Positions 20,345-29,501 are shown, numbered from the stretch's first letter. The stretch is DNA of 64,000 nt from Aphanocapsa lilacina HA4352-LM1 (GCA_019359725.1 JAHHGR010000003.1:62001-126000), one strand, 5' to 3'. The notes: a model not told the origin generated them from the sequence alone. A program made the numbers and translations.

Positions 20345-21703
20345 ATGTTTATCGATCACAGCGACCGGATCGCCGACAATCCCGCCCGGTTCCATTACGG
20401 GGTGGCGGTGTGCGATGTGGACGGCGATGGGGCTTTTGAAGCGTTCGTGGCCGGTTTCGGCTCGGCCAACCGGGTGCTCAAGTGGGACGGCTCCCAGCTT
20501 GTCGATGTCGCGGATGCGGTCTTGGCCGACCCGGAGCGGCGGGCCATCGGCGTGGCGGCGGGGGATATCGACGGGGACGGGCGCGAAGAAATTTATGTGC
20601 TTAACACTGATACTTTTACCGGCCGCAAGCGCTTTGGTGATCGCTTGTTCGCCTGCCAGAACGGTTTGTGGCGGGATCTATTTGGCGAAGCGGCGAACGC
20701 GGAGGCGCTCAATTTGACGGCGGGTCGCTCGGTAGCCGCCCTCGACCGCAAGGGCGACGGCGGCTACGGTTTTTTGGTGGCTAACTACGGTGGTCCGATG
20801 CGACTGTACGAACTGGATCAAAATGGACGGCTGGTCGATGCGGCTGGGGAAGCGGGAGTGGCTCTTGTCACCGGCGGCAGAGGGCTCGTTGCTGGGCCGC
20901 TGGTGGGCGAGGGACCGGATGTCTTTGCCGCCAACGAGCGGGGGCCGAACTTTTTGTTTCGCCACATCGGCGGCGGCCAGTTCATTGAAGAAGCACAGGC
21001 ATGGGGGGTAGCCGACCCGCGCGAGAACGGCCGGGGCGTGGCGCTCTTCGATGCGGGCGCTGACTTTGGACTGGTTTGGGGCAACTGGGACGGTCCTCAC
21101 CGGATGATGGTGCGCGAAGCAAACGGACCTTACCAGGACGTCACCCCCAGGGCGATGGCCTGTCCGTCGCTGGTGCGCACGGTGATTGCGGCGGACTTCG
21201 ACAACGACGGGTACGAAGAACTTTTCTTCAACAATATCGGCCAGGAAAATCGCCTCTTCGGCTGGCGCGAGGGACAGTGGATTTCCCTGGACCCGGCAGC
21301 GGCCGCCGAACCGTCGGGGCTCGGCACCGGTGCGGCGGTGGCCGACTTCGACGGCGACGGATTGTTGGAATTGCTGGTGAGCCACGGCGAATCGGGAGCC
21401 CAACCGCTGACACTGTTCAAAAGCCCGGCCAACGCCAACCTCTGGCTTCGGGTACTGCCGCTCACCCGCCAGGGTGCCCCGGCCCGGGGGGCGGTGGTGA
21501 CGCTCGCAGCCGGTGGGCGCCGCTGCCGCCGCCTCATCGACGGCGGCAGCGGCTACCTCTGCCAGATGGAACCGGTCGCCCACTTCGGTCTGGGAACTGT
21601 CGGGCGCGTCGAATACGTCGAGGTGCGCTGGCCCGACGGCACCACCGCCGTCGTCACCTGCCCCGAACCGTGCCAGGTGCTGCGCGTGGCCTATCCGCAA
21701 TGA
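20345..21703 (+). CDS. FG-GAP/VCBS repeat protein with ASPIC/UnbV domain
   Basis: 452 residues forming a beta-propeller from calcium-binding DxDxDG loops: DVDGDGAFEAF, DIDGDGREEIY, DFDNDGYEELF and DFDGDGLLELL are evenly spaced. The C-terminal 80 residues (RGAVVTLAAGGRRCRRLIDG, GLGTVGRVEYVEVRWPDG) are the ASPIC/UnbV domain, also found in human CRTAC1. Unlike most relatives there is no signal peptide at this start, so it may be cytoplasmic or start incorrectly. It overlaps the next gene by ATGA, indicating translational coupling to an ABC ATPase, an unusual partner. Confidence 0.8.
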   Translation: MFIDHSDRIADNPARFHYGVAVCDVDGDGAFEAFVAGFGSANRVLKWDGSQLVDVADAVLADPERRAIGVAAGDIDGDGREEIYVLNTDTFTGRKRFGDRLFACQNGLWRDLFGEAANAEALNLTAGRSVAALDRKGDGGYGFLVANYGGPMRLYELDQNGRLVDAAGEAGVALVTGGRGLVAGPLVGEGPDVFAANERGPNFLFRHIGGGQFIEEAQAWGVADPRENGRGVALFDAGADFGLVWGNWDGPHRMMVREANGPYQDVTPRAMACPSLVRTVIAADFDNDGYEELFFNNIGQENRLFGWREGQWISLDPAAAAEPSGLGTGAAVADFDGDGLLELLVSHGESGAQPLTLFKSPANANLWLRVLPLTRQGAPARGAVVTLAAGGRRCRRLIDGGSGYLCQMEPVAHFGLGTVGRVEYVEVRWPDGTTAVVTCPEPCQVLRVAYPQ

Positions 21704-22437
21704 TCGACATCCAGGCGGTCTCCAAGCGCTACGGTCAGGCAGTCGCCCTTGCCCCGACCAGCATCGCCTGCGAGGCCGGCAGCACCACCGCCCTGATTGG
21801 CCCGAGCGGCTGCGGCAAATCGACGCTGCTGCGCGTCGTCGCCGGGTTGGTGATTCCCGACAGCGGCACCGTGAGCCTGGCGGGCGAGACCCTCACCGCC
21901 CAGAACAGCGAAAGGTTGCGCCAAAATCTGGGCTACGTCATCCAGGACGGGGGACTGTTTCCGCACTTGAACGCCCGCGACAATGTGACGCTGCTTGCGC
22001 GCTATCTCAAACAATCCCCCGTGGCCATCGAGCGGCGGGTGACCGAGTTGGCCGAACTGGTGCAGATTCCGGCTACGGCACTCGCACGCTTCCCGCGCGA
22101 ACTTTCCGGCGGCCAGCGCCAGCGCGTCGGGTTGATGCGCGCCCTGATGAACGACCCGCCCATCGTGCTGCTCGACGAACCCCTGGGGGCTCTCGACCCG
22201 ATTACCCGCAGCGAACTGCAGACCCAACTCAAAGCGATCTTCGCCGGGCTCGGCAAAACCGTGATTCTGGTCACCCACGATATGGGCGAGGCCGCCTATC
22301 TTGCGGGCAGCATCGCCCTGATGCGCGAAGGCCGGATTGTCCAGCGGGGCAGTTTGCAGGCACTACTCGATGAGCCGGCCGAACCTTACGTGCGCGAATT
22401 CATCCGCGCCCAGCGCTCACCTTTGCCTTCGCTGTAG
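21700..22437 (+). CDS. ABC transporter ATP-binding protein, osmoprotectant (OpuCA/ProV)-like
   Basis: 245 residues with Walker A GPSGCGKST, Q-loop VIQDGGLFPHL, signature LSGGQRQRVGL, Walker B IVLLDEPLGALD and switch His in VTHDMGEA. The VIQDGGLFPHL phrase and HDMGEAAYLA are typical of glycine betaine/choline (OpuCA-type) ATPases, but no CBS domains follow. It overlaps the FG-GAP gene by 4 nt (ATGA). No permease or binding-protein gene follows: the next thing downstream is an antisense fragment of an amino-acid permease starting exactly at its stop codon. Confidence 0.88.
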   Translation: MIDIQAVSKRYGQAVALAPTSIACEAGSTTALIGPSGCGKSTLLRVVAGLVIPDSGTVSLAGETLTAQNSERLRQNLGYVIQDGGLFPHLNARDNVTLLARYLKQSPVAIERRVTELAELVQIPATALARFPRELSGGQRQRVGLMRALMNDPPIVLLDEPLGALDPITRSELQTQLKAIFAGLGKTVILVTHDMGEAAYLAGSIALMREGRIVQRGSLQALLDEPAEPYVREFIRAQRSPLPSL

Positions 22438-22622
22438 AAGCCGCTCAGGCCCAAGGCCAGCTTCGAAAAGGCGAGGGCGGCGAGAACCACGAGCATGAGG
22501 GGGTCGCCTTTGGCAGTGAGCAGCGCCTGCCAAGAACCCAATAGTTGCGGGTGGGTGGCGACCTCTACCAGACAATGGCCGATGAGCACCGCGTTGAGCA
22601 GAATATAGGGGATGCCGACAGC
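22437..22622 (-). pseudogene. Fragment of an APC-family amino acid permease
   Basis: The minus frame encodes VGIPYILLNAVLIGHCLVEV and then a stretch ending DPLMLVVLAALAFSKLALGL-SGF. FxKLALGLSGFETGVAVMP is a conserved transmembrane phrase of APC-type permeases; here homology stops at SGF, which abuts the stop codon of the ABC ATPase on the other strand. About 62 internal residues survive of a protein normally over 500 long, with no start or stop of its own. It is a deletion remnant. Family identity is from memory of the motif. Confidence 0.55.
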
Positions 22623-22649
22623 CACCGATCGATCGGACCGCTGCCCCCC

Positions 22650-22682
22650 CCCAGACCGCGCCCTTCGGCGGTGGGGTCTGGG
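22650..22682. repeat. Inverted repeat beside the permease remnant
   Basis: CCCAGACC at 22650-22657 and GGTCTGGG at 22675-22682 form an 8-bp stem, with a further GCC/GGC pair inside. It is 46 nt beyond the stop of the antiporter gene and could terminate it, though no T-run follows; it may also mark the deletion junction. Confidence 0.35.
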
Positions 22683-22727
22683 CAAAAGGTCCATGGGCGT
22701 CTCCGCAGCAAGTCCAGGTGGCAGAAT

Positions 22728-24293
22728 CTATATTTTCCTTGTTTTCTCGTCCGTCGTTTGTTCGAACAACCGCGGCAGCAGCGGGGTGAGGCGCCGGGAC
22801 ACCAGGCCAGTGCGCAAGTACTCCGCGTACAGGTTCTGCTCCAACGCGAAAAGTTCCGTGCGCAGCTTCTGCGCCGCGAGGGTCTGCAGATGCGGATGCT
22901 CCACTTGCAGCCGTGCTATCTGCTTTTCCAACTCGGCGATACCCGATTGAATCGGACCGGTGTGGCTTTCGGGCAACTGCCCCTCAAGGCCATGGCGGTC
23001 GGCCTGCGCCCCCAGGTGGACGTTTACGCGCCGCAGCACGTCGCGCCGGGCAATAGCCTCTAGATACTGCTCCACACCGGGGTCGCAGTGGAGCAACCCC
23101 GAGGCGGCAAGCAGCGGGCGGGCCGTCAACCCCTGGACCAGGAGCGTAAAAAGTACCACGCCGAAGACAACGGCGACGATGCTGCTTCGATCGGCGACGG
23201 TGGCCGGTACGCTCAAAGCGAGAGCCACGGCGATCGATCCCCGCAATCCGCCCCACCACAGAACGGTCTGCTCGGCTAGCGGGATCGGCTGCTGGGTGAA
23301 ACGGCCGAGCAGACCGCTCAGTCCGTAGACAGCGACAGCGCGGGTAATGACCAGCGCGGCCGCCGCAACGGCGATAGGTAAAGCGTTTTGCCAAAGATCG
23401 CCCACGCGCAATTGGTTGCCGATCAGCAAAAAGAGAATCGAGTTGACCAGAAAGGCCCAGAAGTCCCAGAACTCGGCCACCCGCTGCCGGGTGACCGGCT
23501 GCATGGCGATACGGGCACCGAAGTTGCCCAGCACGATGCTGGCTGAGACCACCGCCATCACCCCGGAACCACCCAGATCCTCGGCGGCAAGGTAGGCGCC
23601 GTAGGCCACGATCAATGTCAAGGACTGTTCCACCAGCGGCAGATGAAACCGCTGCACCAGAAACGAGACGCCGAAGCCCGCCAGGCAGCCGGTGCCGATG
23701 CCGACGCCGATAGCCACAGCAAAGCGTCCGAGCGTGTTTTGCAGGGTCGGGGACACATCACCGGCCACCAGGCCCAGAAGCACGCCAAAGACGACCACCG
23801 CCACGCCGTCGTTGAAAAGGCTCTCCCCCTCCAGCAGTGTGGTCAGACGCCGTCCGGCCCCCAGTTCCCGAAACAACGCAATCACCGACACCGGGTCGGT
23901 GGCCGCGAGGCTCGCAGCGACGAGAGCAGCAAACAGCAACGGTACGCCGGCGAACTGGAAGAGCGCCCAGGCTGTGCCGGCAACCGCGATCAGCACGCCG
24001 AGAACCGCGAACAGGCCTACCGACAGCCAATCCCGCCGCAAAGACGGCCAGTCCAGATGCCAACCCGCCTGAAACAGCAGCGGCGGCAGCAGTACGAGCA
24101 GAATCAGCTCCGGGGAGAGCGTCACCAGGCGGATTTCCGCCACTGCCAACCCCAGGCCGACTGCGACCAGCAGCAGCGTGTAGGGCACCCGGCGCAAGGG
24201 CTGGACCAGTTGCCCCAGCGTAGCGACCGCCAGGGCAATCAGCAGCACCAGCAGGAACCGGTGGAGATTATCTACGAACGCTTCTGCCAGCAT
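22728..24293 (-). CDS. CPA1-type Na+(K+)/H+ antiporter (NhaP-like)
   Basis: 521 residues with about 12 hydrophobic segments in the first 410. The membrane core has SLAATDPVSVIALF and GESLFNDGVAVVVFGVL, whose Asp-Pro and Asn-Asp pairs are the ion-binding residues of the CPA1 family, and LWWGGLRGSIAVALAL in a late helix. The last 110 residues are a cytoplasmic, charged, helical tail (IAELEKQIARLQ). It exchanges monovalent cations for protons across the plasma membrane. The upstream same-strand gene encodes a TrkA-C-like domain, a usual regulator of potassium transporters, so potassium is a reasonable alternative substrate. Confidence 0.88.
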   Translation of the reverse strand: MLAEAFVDNLHRFLLVLLIALAVATLGQLVQPLRRVPYTLLLVAVGLGLAVAEIRLVTLSPELILLVLLPPLLFQAGWHLDWPSLRRDWLSVGLFAVLGVLIAVAGTAWALFQFAGVPLLFAALVAASLAATDPVSVIALFRELGAGRRLTTLLEGESLFNDGVAVVVFGVLLGLVAGDVSPTLQNTLGRFAVAIGVGIGTGCLAGFGVSFLVQRFHLPLVEQSLTLIVAYGAYLAAEDLGGSGVMAVVSASIVLGNFGARIAMQPVTRQRVAEFWDFWAFLVNSILFLLIGNQLRVGDLWQNALPIAVAAAALVITRAVAVYGLSGLLGRFTQQPIPLAEQTVLWWGGLRGSIAVALALSVPATVADRSSIVAVVFGVVLFTLLVQGLTARPLLAASGLLHCDPGVEQYLEAIARRDVLRRVNVHLGAQADRHGLEGQLPESHTGPIQSGIAELEKQIARLQVEHPHLQTLAAQKLRTELFALEQNLYAEYLRTGLVSRRLTPLLPRLFEQTTDEKTRKI

Positions 24294-24391
24294 CTCACCA
24301 CTGTCTCCCGGTTTGTGCCTTCAAGCTATCGGCCTGCGGTTGCTCCCCACCTGCTGGTGGCAGGGTCTGGACGCCTGCGTCATTTTTCGAG

Positions 24392-24844
24392 TCAAGCGAA
24401 TGTCTTCTGGAGAATCGCCTTGAGCAACGGTGCGTAGCGCGGCATCAGAGCAAAAGCCAGCACCTCGTCGTCACTCTCGATGACCGGGCAGTCCTGGATG
24501 AGCAACACTTCGCCCCTGCGGGCAACGGCGACGATCTCGCAACTGGGTGGCAGCACCAGTCGCCGGAGTTCGAACTTGCCCACGGTCTTGACGGGCACGC
24601 GCAGCAGGGCGGGTATCCGGTGTGAGACGCTCGACAAGACGGCCTTACCGACCGTGGCGGTGGGGCCGTCTGCAGGAGCGCCTTGCAAGGTGACGTGTAC
24701 CCGAGATCTGTAGTGCCTGCCAAGCCATTCGGTGTCAGCATCGGCACTACGCTGCAGCCACCAGCAGGCGAGGCGCAACCACCGGCAGGCAAGATAGAAA
24801 AGCGCAACAGTCAACAGTGCGGTCATCCCGTTGCGTACCACCAT
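24392..24844 (-). CDS. Membrane-anchored protein with RCK_C/TrkA-C-like domain
   Basis: 150 residues: one N-terminal membrane segment (about residues 8-30, rich in Leu, Ala and Trp), a linker, then LRRLVLPPSCEIVAVARRGE followed by VLLIQDCPVIESDDEVLAFA. That pattern (strand, R-G, hydrophobic-P/D, D-E-hydrophobic-FA) is the RCK_C fold, which binds nucleotides or cyclic dinucleotides and gates potassium transport. It ends 98 nt upstream of the antiporter gene on the same strand and probably regulates it. Identification is by pattern only. Confidence 0.55.
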   Translation of the reverse strand: MVVRNGMTALLTVALFYLACRWLRLACWWLQRSADADTEWLGRHYRSRVHVTLQGAPADGPTATVGKAVLSSVSHRIPALLRVPVKTVGKFELRRLVLPPSCEIVAVARRGEVLLIQDCPVIESDDEVLAFALMPRYAPLLKAILQKTFA

Positions 24845-24893
24845 TTATCGAAGCGGCAAATTTTATTGAAGCGCCCCCTGCATCAAGAAACCC

Positions 24894-25094
24894 TCAAGAT
24901 GCGTGCGTATTGACCGCCACAGCCCCCGATTCCTCCCAGTCGATAAAAATTTTGGCGTAAGCGACCGCCTCTTCCTCACTGCGGAAGCAAAATGGCGTGA
25001 CGCGCCGGTTGCCTTGGGGATCGATGCAATCGCCGGCCATACCGTTCCACTCGCGACGAACTACAATTTGCCATCCCCGATACATCGTAACCAT
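24894..25094 (-). CDS. Small conserved-looking protein, unknown
   Basis: 66 residues: MVTMYRGWQIVVRREWNGMA, a central CIDPQGNRR and RSEEEAVAYAKIFIDWEE. The alternation of aromatic and charged residues and the regular helix at the end look like a folded single-domain protein, and codon use resembles its neighbours. The ribosome-binding site is weak (AGAGAG about 10 nt upstream). It precedes the TrkA-C-like gene by 49 nt. No function assigned. Confidence 0.5.
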   Translation of the reverse strand: MVTMYRGWQIVVRREWNGMAGDCIDPQGNRRVTPFCFRSEEEAVAYAKIFIDWEESGAVAVNTHAS

Positions 25095-25225
25095 CGGTTT
25101 GAACTCTCTACGAAAGCTTGCATTACTATTGGAATCTGCGCCAGCTCAAGAAAGTATCAAATCTGCTTTGTCCTCTGCAAGGGCTAGATGGGGCAAAACG
25201 ATTTGCGCCAGTCGCCAGTCGCCCC

Positions 25226-25456
25226 CTATCGGCCGGACCCTGGATGTTTGTTTTCCATAGACCGACGCGCTTGGTGCTGTTGATATTTTGCAAACTGTCC
25301 AATCAGCGCTGGAAAACCCCAAATGTATAAATAGAGGGCAATGCCGATGGACAGCGGCCAGCTCCAGACGTCTGCAGGCGCATAGGTGCCGAGCATGTGA
25401 GGCGCCAAATTGGTGGTGTTCGGGCAGCAGCCCGACGGATTTCGCCAACCATACAA
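25226..25456 (-). CDS. Possible small membrane protein between kdpE and the cation genes
   Basis: A 76-codon minus frame from a TTG (or 56 codons from an ATG at 25396) with one hydrophobic segment, WSWPLSIGIALYLYIWGFPA, then a basic tail. No ribosome-binding site is visible. KdpF, a tiny membrane peptide, accompanies some Kdp systems, but this sequence does not obviously match it. The rest of 25095-25528 holds nothing I can name. Confidence 0.25.
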   Translation of the reverse strand: MYGWRNPSGCCPNTTNLAPHMLGTYAPADVWSWPLSIGIALYLYIWGFPALIGQFAKYQQHQARRSMENKHPGSGR

Positions 25457-25528
25457 GCGAATTTACGGTAAAGAAAACCTCAAAATCGGCGGGCCGTACA
25501 AAAGCGGGCCGCAGCCTGCCGACGCCGC

Positions 25529-26233
25529 TCAATCGGACTTCAAACGGTAGCCGACACCGGATTCGGTAAGCAGATACTCAGGTCTGGCGGGATCGACCTC
25601 CAGCTTGTGGCGCAGCTGGCCCATATAGACCCGCAAATAATGATTTTCATTGGTATAGGATAGTCCCCAAACGGCTTTGAGAAGCTGACGATGGGTTAGT
25701 ACTTTTCCGGCATTGCGCGCCAGGGTCGTCAGCAACTTGTACTCGTTGGGTGTCAAGTGCACTTCTTGGCCGTCGACACACACCCGACGGCTCACAAAAT
25801 CGATGTGCAGCCGACCAGCCTCAAAGCTCGGCTCGGCAGGTTCCACTGCCGCGCGTTCAGCGTGGCGCAGGGCGACGCGCACGCGCGCAAGCAGTTCTTT
25901 GACACCGAAGGGTTTGGTCAGATAGTCGTCGGCACCGGCGTCGAGGGCATCGACTTTGTCCTGCTCCTGCCCACGCGCCGAGACCACGATAATCGGCACC
26001 ACCGACCATTCGCGCAGCCGGCGGGTCACCTCGATGCCGTCGAGATCCGGCAGCCCCAGATCCAACAAGATAAGCTGCGGGTGACGCTCGGCAACTAGAG
26101 CAAGGCCATGGCGGGCGGTGAGCGCTTCGAGGGTCTGGTAGCCGTTGTCGAGGAGGGTGGTTCGCAAGAACATCCGAATGTGCGGTTCGTCCTCGACGAT
26201 TAAAACGGTCGAGTGGGCCTCGGTCTGTTTCAA
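25529..26233 (-). CDS. kdpE: Response regulator KdpE
   Basis: OmpR-family DNA-binding response regulator, 234 residues. Receiver domain 1-125 with acidic pocket VEDEPH, phosphoacceptor Asp in LILLDLGLPDLDG, conserved Ser in VVSARGQEQDK and Lys in LTKPFG. The winged-helix domain (about 135-234) has LTPNEYKLLTTLARNAGKVL and LRVYMGQLRHKLE, as in KdpE. Its ATG overlaps the kdpD stop by ATGA. In other bacteria it activates kdpFABC under potassium limitation; those genes are absent from the window. Confidence 0.93.
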   Translation of the reverse strand: MKQTEAHSTVLIVEDEPHIRMFLRTTLLDNGYQTLEALTARHGLALVAERHPQLILLDLGLPDLDGIEVTRRLREWSVVPIIVVSARGQEQDKVDALDAGADDYLTKPFGVKELLARVRVALRHAERAAVEPAEPSFEAGRLHIDFVSRRVCVDGQEVHLTPNEYKLLTTLARNAGKVLTHRQLLKAVWGLSYTNENHYLRVYMGQLRHKLEVDPARPEYLLTESGVGYRLKSD

Positions 26234-28911
26234 CGTTCTTCCTCCTGTTCTACCTGTGGAGCCGAGCCGCCCAGGGGCAATCCGAAGCGAAACAACGCAC
26301 CGCCGCCGGGCCGGTCGATCGCTTTAATCCAGCCGCTGTGCGCCTCTACGATGCCGCGGACGATGGCTAGACCAAGCCCCGTGCCCCTGCCGTCGGGATG
26401 CTGCCCCCGATAGAACTTCTCGAAGAGGCGGGCGCTGTCGCCCGGCGGCAAGCCAGGACCGCGATCGGCGAGCTCGACGATGATCATCTGGCCATCGGCG
26501 GCGTGGGCGGACAGTTCCACGGGCGTACCGGCGGGGGTGTGGCGGGCGGCGTTCTCGAGTAGGTTGATGAGCACCTGCTCGATGAGCACTGCGTCGAGGG
26601 GAACGAGCGGCAGATCCGGCGGCAGGGCGATGGTGAGCGGATGGTCGGCCAGGGCGGCATCCACGCGGCGCACCGCCGCCCCGACCACCTCCTCCAGCGG
26701 CTGCCACTCCTTGCGCACCCGCAGGGTGCCCGATTCAAGGCGCGTCATCTCAAGCAGGTTGCCCACCAACCGGTTGAGGTGTTCCGCTTCGCCGAAGACC
26801 ACCTGGAGGGCTGCGCGCTGGTGGTCGCAGGCGGGGTCGGTCTGAGCAAGCAGCGTGCTGGTCATTCCGGCGATCACAGCGAGCGGTGTGCGCAGATCGT
26901 GGGAGACGGAGCTGAGCAATGCCGAGCGCATCGCTTCGGTCTCGGCCTGCAGACGGGCGCGGTCGGCCTGCTCGGCCAGTTGCACCCGCTCGATGGCGGC
27001 GGCCGTCTGGCTTGCGAAAGTCTCAATCAGGTGAAACTGCTCCGGGTCGGCAAGCCGCACGATGCCCTCACCGGCGCGCACCGCCAGCACGCCGACGGTG
27101 CCGCGCGAAGCGACCAGCGGCAGGTAGGTCGCACCGGCGCCGGGCAAGGAATCGGTGTGGGCCCCCGCCGCTCGGCCGCGCTCGTAGGCCCAGCGGGCGG
27201 TAGTCTGTTCGTTGGGAGGGGCAAAAAAGCCCGTCTGCGCTAGGGGCGAGGCGAGGGTGCCGTCGGCGCCGGGCAGCAGGACGGCCACATCGCAGCTGAC
27301 GACGGTGCCGATGTGCTGCCCGGCGGCTCCGGCGAGCGTTTCGAGGTCGCGCGCGGCGGCCAATTCCCGGCTCAAGCCGTAGAGCGCGGCGGTGCGCCGT
27401 TCGCGGGAACGGGCGGTCTGCGCCTGGAGCCGGACGCGGTCGGTAAGACCGCTGATGAGCAAGGCCACCGTGAGCATCACCCCAAAGGTGACCACGTACT
27501 GCGTGTCGGCGACGGCGAAGGTGAAGTGGGGCGGCACGAAGAAAAAATCGAAAGCAGCCACGCTCAGCACCGAGGCAAGTGTCGCCGGACCGCGCCCGTG
27601 GCGGGTGGCGACGACGACCACACCGAGCAGGTAGACCATGGCAATGTTGACCGGGGCCAAGCGGCCGAATACCGCCCAGCCACAGAGCGTGCAGACAAAA
27701 ACCACCGCCAGGCAAAAGCCGTAGGCGGACCAATCCACACCCGGACTGAGCGACGGCTTCGGCTGAGGGCGCTGCTCTTCGGCGTCGCCGCTGATCACGT
27801 ACACGTCGATCGGGCCGCTGCGGCGCACCAATTCGTCGACCACTGATCCGAACAGCACCTCCTTCCAGCGGGGCCGGGCCGGTTTGCCCACCACGATCTT
27901 CGAGACGTTGCGCTCCCGGGCGAAAGCGAGGATCTCCTCGACGGGATCCTGACCGCTCAAGGTCACCGCCTGCGCCCCAAGTTGCTCGGCGAGTCTCAGC
28001 GTGGCGTTCACCCGGCCCCGGGCGGCCTCGCCCGCGGCGAGGGTGGCGGGCGTTTCGACGTAGACCACCAGCCACTCGGCCCGCAAACCGGCCGCCATGC
28101 GCCTTGCTGCCCGCACCAGCCTGCGGGCTAGGGGGCTGGGGCTGACACATACGAGGATCCGCTCCGCCGCGGGCCAGGTGTCGGCGATGGCGTTGCGCCG
28201 CCGCCAATCTTGCATCTGCGCGTCGACGCGCTCGGCAGTGCGTCTGAGCGCTAGTTCCCGCAAGGCGATGAGATTGCCTTTACGAAAAAAGTGCGCAAGC
28301 GCCCGCTCGGCCTGCTCACGGCTGTAGATTTTGCCCTCTTTGAGCCGCTCGATAAGGTCGTCGGGGGGCAAGTCGATAAGCTCGACTTCGTCGGCCTGCT
28401 CGATGAGCCGGTCGGGCACCGTCTCGCGCACTGCGACGCCCGTGATCTGGGCGACGACATCGTTAAGGCTTTCCAGGTGCTGGACGTTGACGGTGGTGAA
28501 GACATCGATGCCCTCGGCCAACAAATCCTCGATGTCCTGCCAGCGCTTGGGATGGCGCAGTCCGGGTGCGTTGGTGTGGGCCAACTCATCCACCAGAACC
28601 AGCTGCGGTCGGCGCACGAGGGTGGCGTCCAGGTCGAATTCGGTCAACCGGGCTTTTCGGTACTCGACAATGCGGGGCGGCAACCGCTCCAGACCGGCAA
28701 GCAGGTCAGCGGTCTCGGCGCGGCCGTGGGTCTCGACGTGGCCCACTACCACATCGAGACCGCCCGCCTGCAACTCGCGGGCGGAGCGCAACATGGCGCA
28801 GGTCTTGCCCACCCCCGCCGCCGCCCCGAAAAACACCTTGAGCTTGCCGCGTGCCTGCTCCCGCTGCAGCTGCGCAAGCAGCACATCAAACTCCAGCCGC
28901 CGATCAGGCAT
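26230..28911 (-). CDS. kdpD: Sensor histidine kinase KdpD
   Basis: 893 residues, full length. The N-terminal KdpD domain has Walker A GAAAGVGKT and DELAHTNAPG, followed by a universal-stress-protein domain (about 250-370, ILVCVSPSPLARRLVRAARR). Four transmembrane helices occupy about 395-500, then a GAF-like region, the phosphoacceptor His in SVSHDLRTPLAVIAG and the ATPase N-box LLENAARHT with G1/G2 boxes DRGPGLPPGD and GTGLGLAIVRG. Senses potassium or turgor and phosphorylates KdpE. AAGAG lies 7 nt before the ATG. Confidence 0.95.
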   Translation of the reverse strand: MPDRRLEFDVLLAQLQREQARGKLKVFFGAAAGVGKTCAMLRSARELQAGGLDVVVGHVETHGRAETADLLAGLERLPPRIVEYRKARLTEFDLDATLVRRPQLVLVDELAHTNAPGLRHPKRWQDIEDLLAEGIDVFTTVNVQHLESLNDVVAQITGVAVRETVPDRLIEQADEVELIDLPPDDLIERLKEGKIYSREQAERALAHFFRKGNLIALRELALRRTAERVDAQMQDWRRRNAIADTWPAAERILVCVSPSPLARRLVRAARRMAAGLRAEWLVVYVETPATLAAGEAARGRVNATLRLAEQLGAQAVTLSGQDPVEEILAFARERNVSKIVVGKPARPRWKEVLFGSVVDELVRRSGPIDVYVISGDAEEQRPQPKPSLSPGVDWSAYGFCLAVVFVCTLCGWAVFGRLAPVNIAMVYLLGVVVVATRHGRGPATLASVLSVAAFDFFFVPPHFTFAVADTQYVVTFGVMLTVALLISGLTDRVRLQAQTARSRERRTAALYGLSRELAAARDLETLAGAAGQHIGTVVSCDVAVLLPGADGTLASPLAQTGFFAPPNEQTTARWAYERGRAAGAHTDSLPGAGATYLPLVASRGTVGVLAVRAGEGIVRLADPEQFHLIETFASQTAAAIERVQLAEQADRARLQAETEAMRSALLSSVSHDLRTPLAVIAGMTSTLLAQTDPACDHQRAALQVVFGEAEHLNRLVGNLLEMTRLESGTLRVRKEWQPLEEVVGAAVRRVDAALADHPLTIALPPDLPLVPLDAVLIEQVLINLLENAARHTPAGTPVELSAHAADGQMIIVELADRGPGLPPGDSARLFEKFYRGQHPDGRGTGLGLAIVRGIVEAHSGWIKAIDRPGGGALFRFGLPLGGSAPQVEQEEER

Positions 28912-29267
28912 CTATATACTCTTGCACCGTAGGCCACTGTTTGGTGGTCCGCCCCGATGCTAGCCCTTTTTGTAGATCGTCGAGGTGCCAGGTGATGTCA
29001 AGGGCCGTCTGGACGGCACTGAAGCTCGAGGAGCAGCGAGGGGCTCGGGGGTCAGCATCTTGCGGCAGTCTTCACTCGACTCGTAAGCCAATGCACTATC
29101 GGTCGAACCAAGGCACCGAACTTTCACCGTAACGAGGTTCGGTAGCTGAGCGGATGTTTTATGGGATCGCGAGCCTGCGGCGATGGGGAAATGGGGCGGA
29201 CAAAGCTAAAATCGGCGCAAAGAGCCTGGGCTCACAGCGGCGAACTGCCGCTAGGATGTGTTCCACA
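28912..29267. other. Intergenic region upstream of kdpD
   Basis: 356 nt holding the divergent promoters of kdpD and the small 29268 gene. An AGTATA on the minus strand (28914-28919) is too close to the kdpD start to be its -10 box. No credible gene, hairpin or repeat is visible. Confidence 0.45.
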
Positions 29268-29501
29268 ATGTCTGACACCGGGCCGCACCGTATGAAGATT
29301 CTACTGACCATCGGCGATCGCGTTCGCTGCATCGACCCCAATCCGACGCCTCCGGGACGCCCAGCGCGCGGTTTCGGCCGCGCCCTGGTGGGCAAGACCG
29401 CGACCGTCGTCGGCTTCGGCGCCTTCGGCGGCATCACCGTTCAGGTGGACGGCTGGGAGCACACCGTCGTGGTCTCCCGGCGGGAAATCGGCAAGCTTTA
29501 A
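29268..29501 (+). CDS. Small SH3/KOW-like protein, unknown
   Basis: 77 residues: after a short lead, [20 protein letters not shown], then [20 protein letters not shown] and [17 protein letters not shown]. The pattern of short strands with Gly turns ([20 protein letters not shown]) suggests an SH3-like barrel as in KOW domains. Starts at 29256, 29268 or 29292 are all possible; AGGA at 29253 favours 29268. It converges with dxr, their stop codons overlapping in TTTAA. Function unknown. Confidence 0.5.
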   Translation: MSDTGPHRMKILLTIGDRVRCIDPNPTPPGRPARGFGRALVGKTATVVGFGAFGGITVQVDGWEHTVVVSRREIGKL

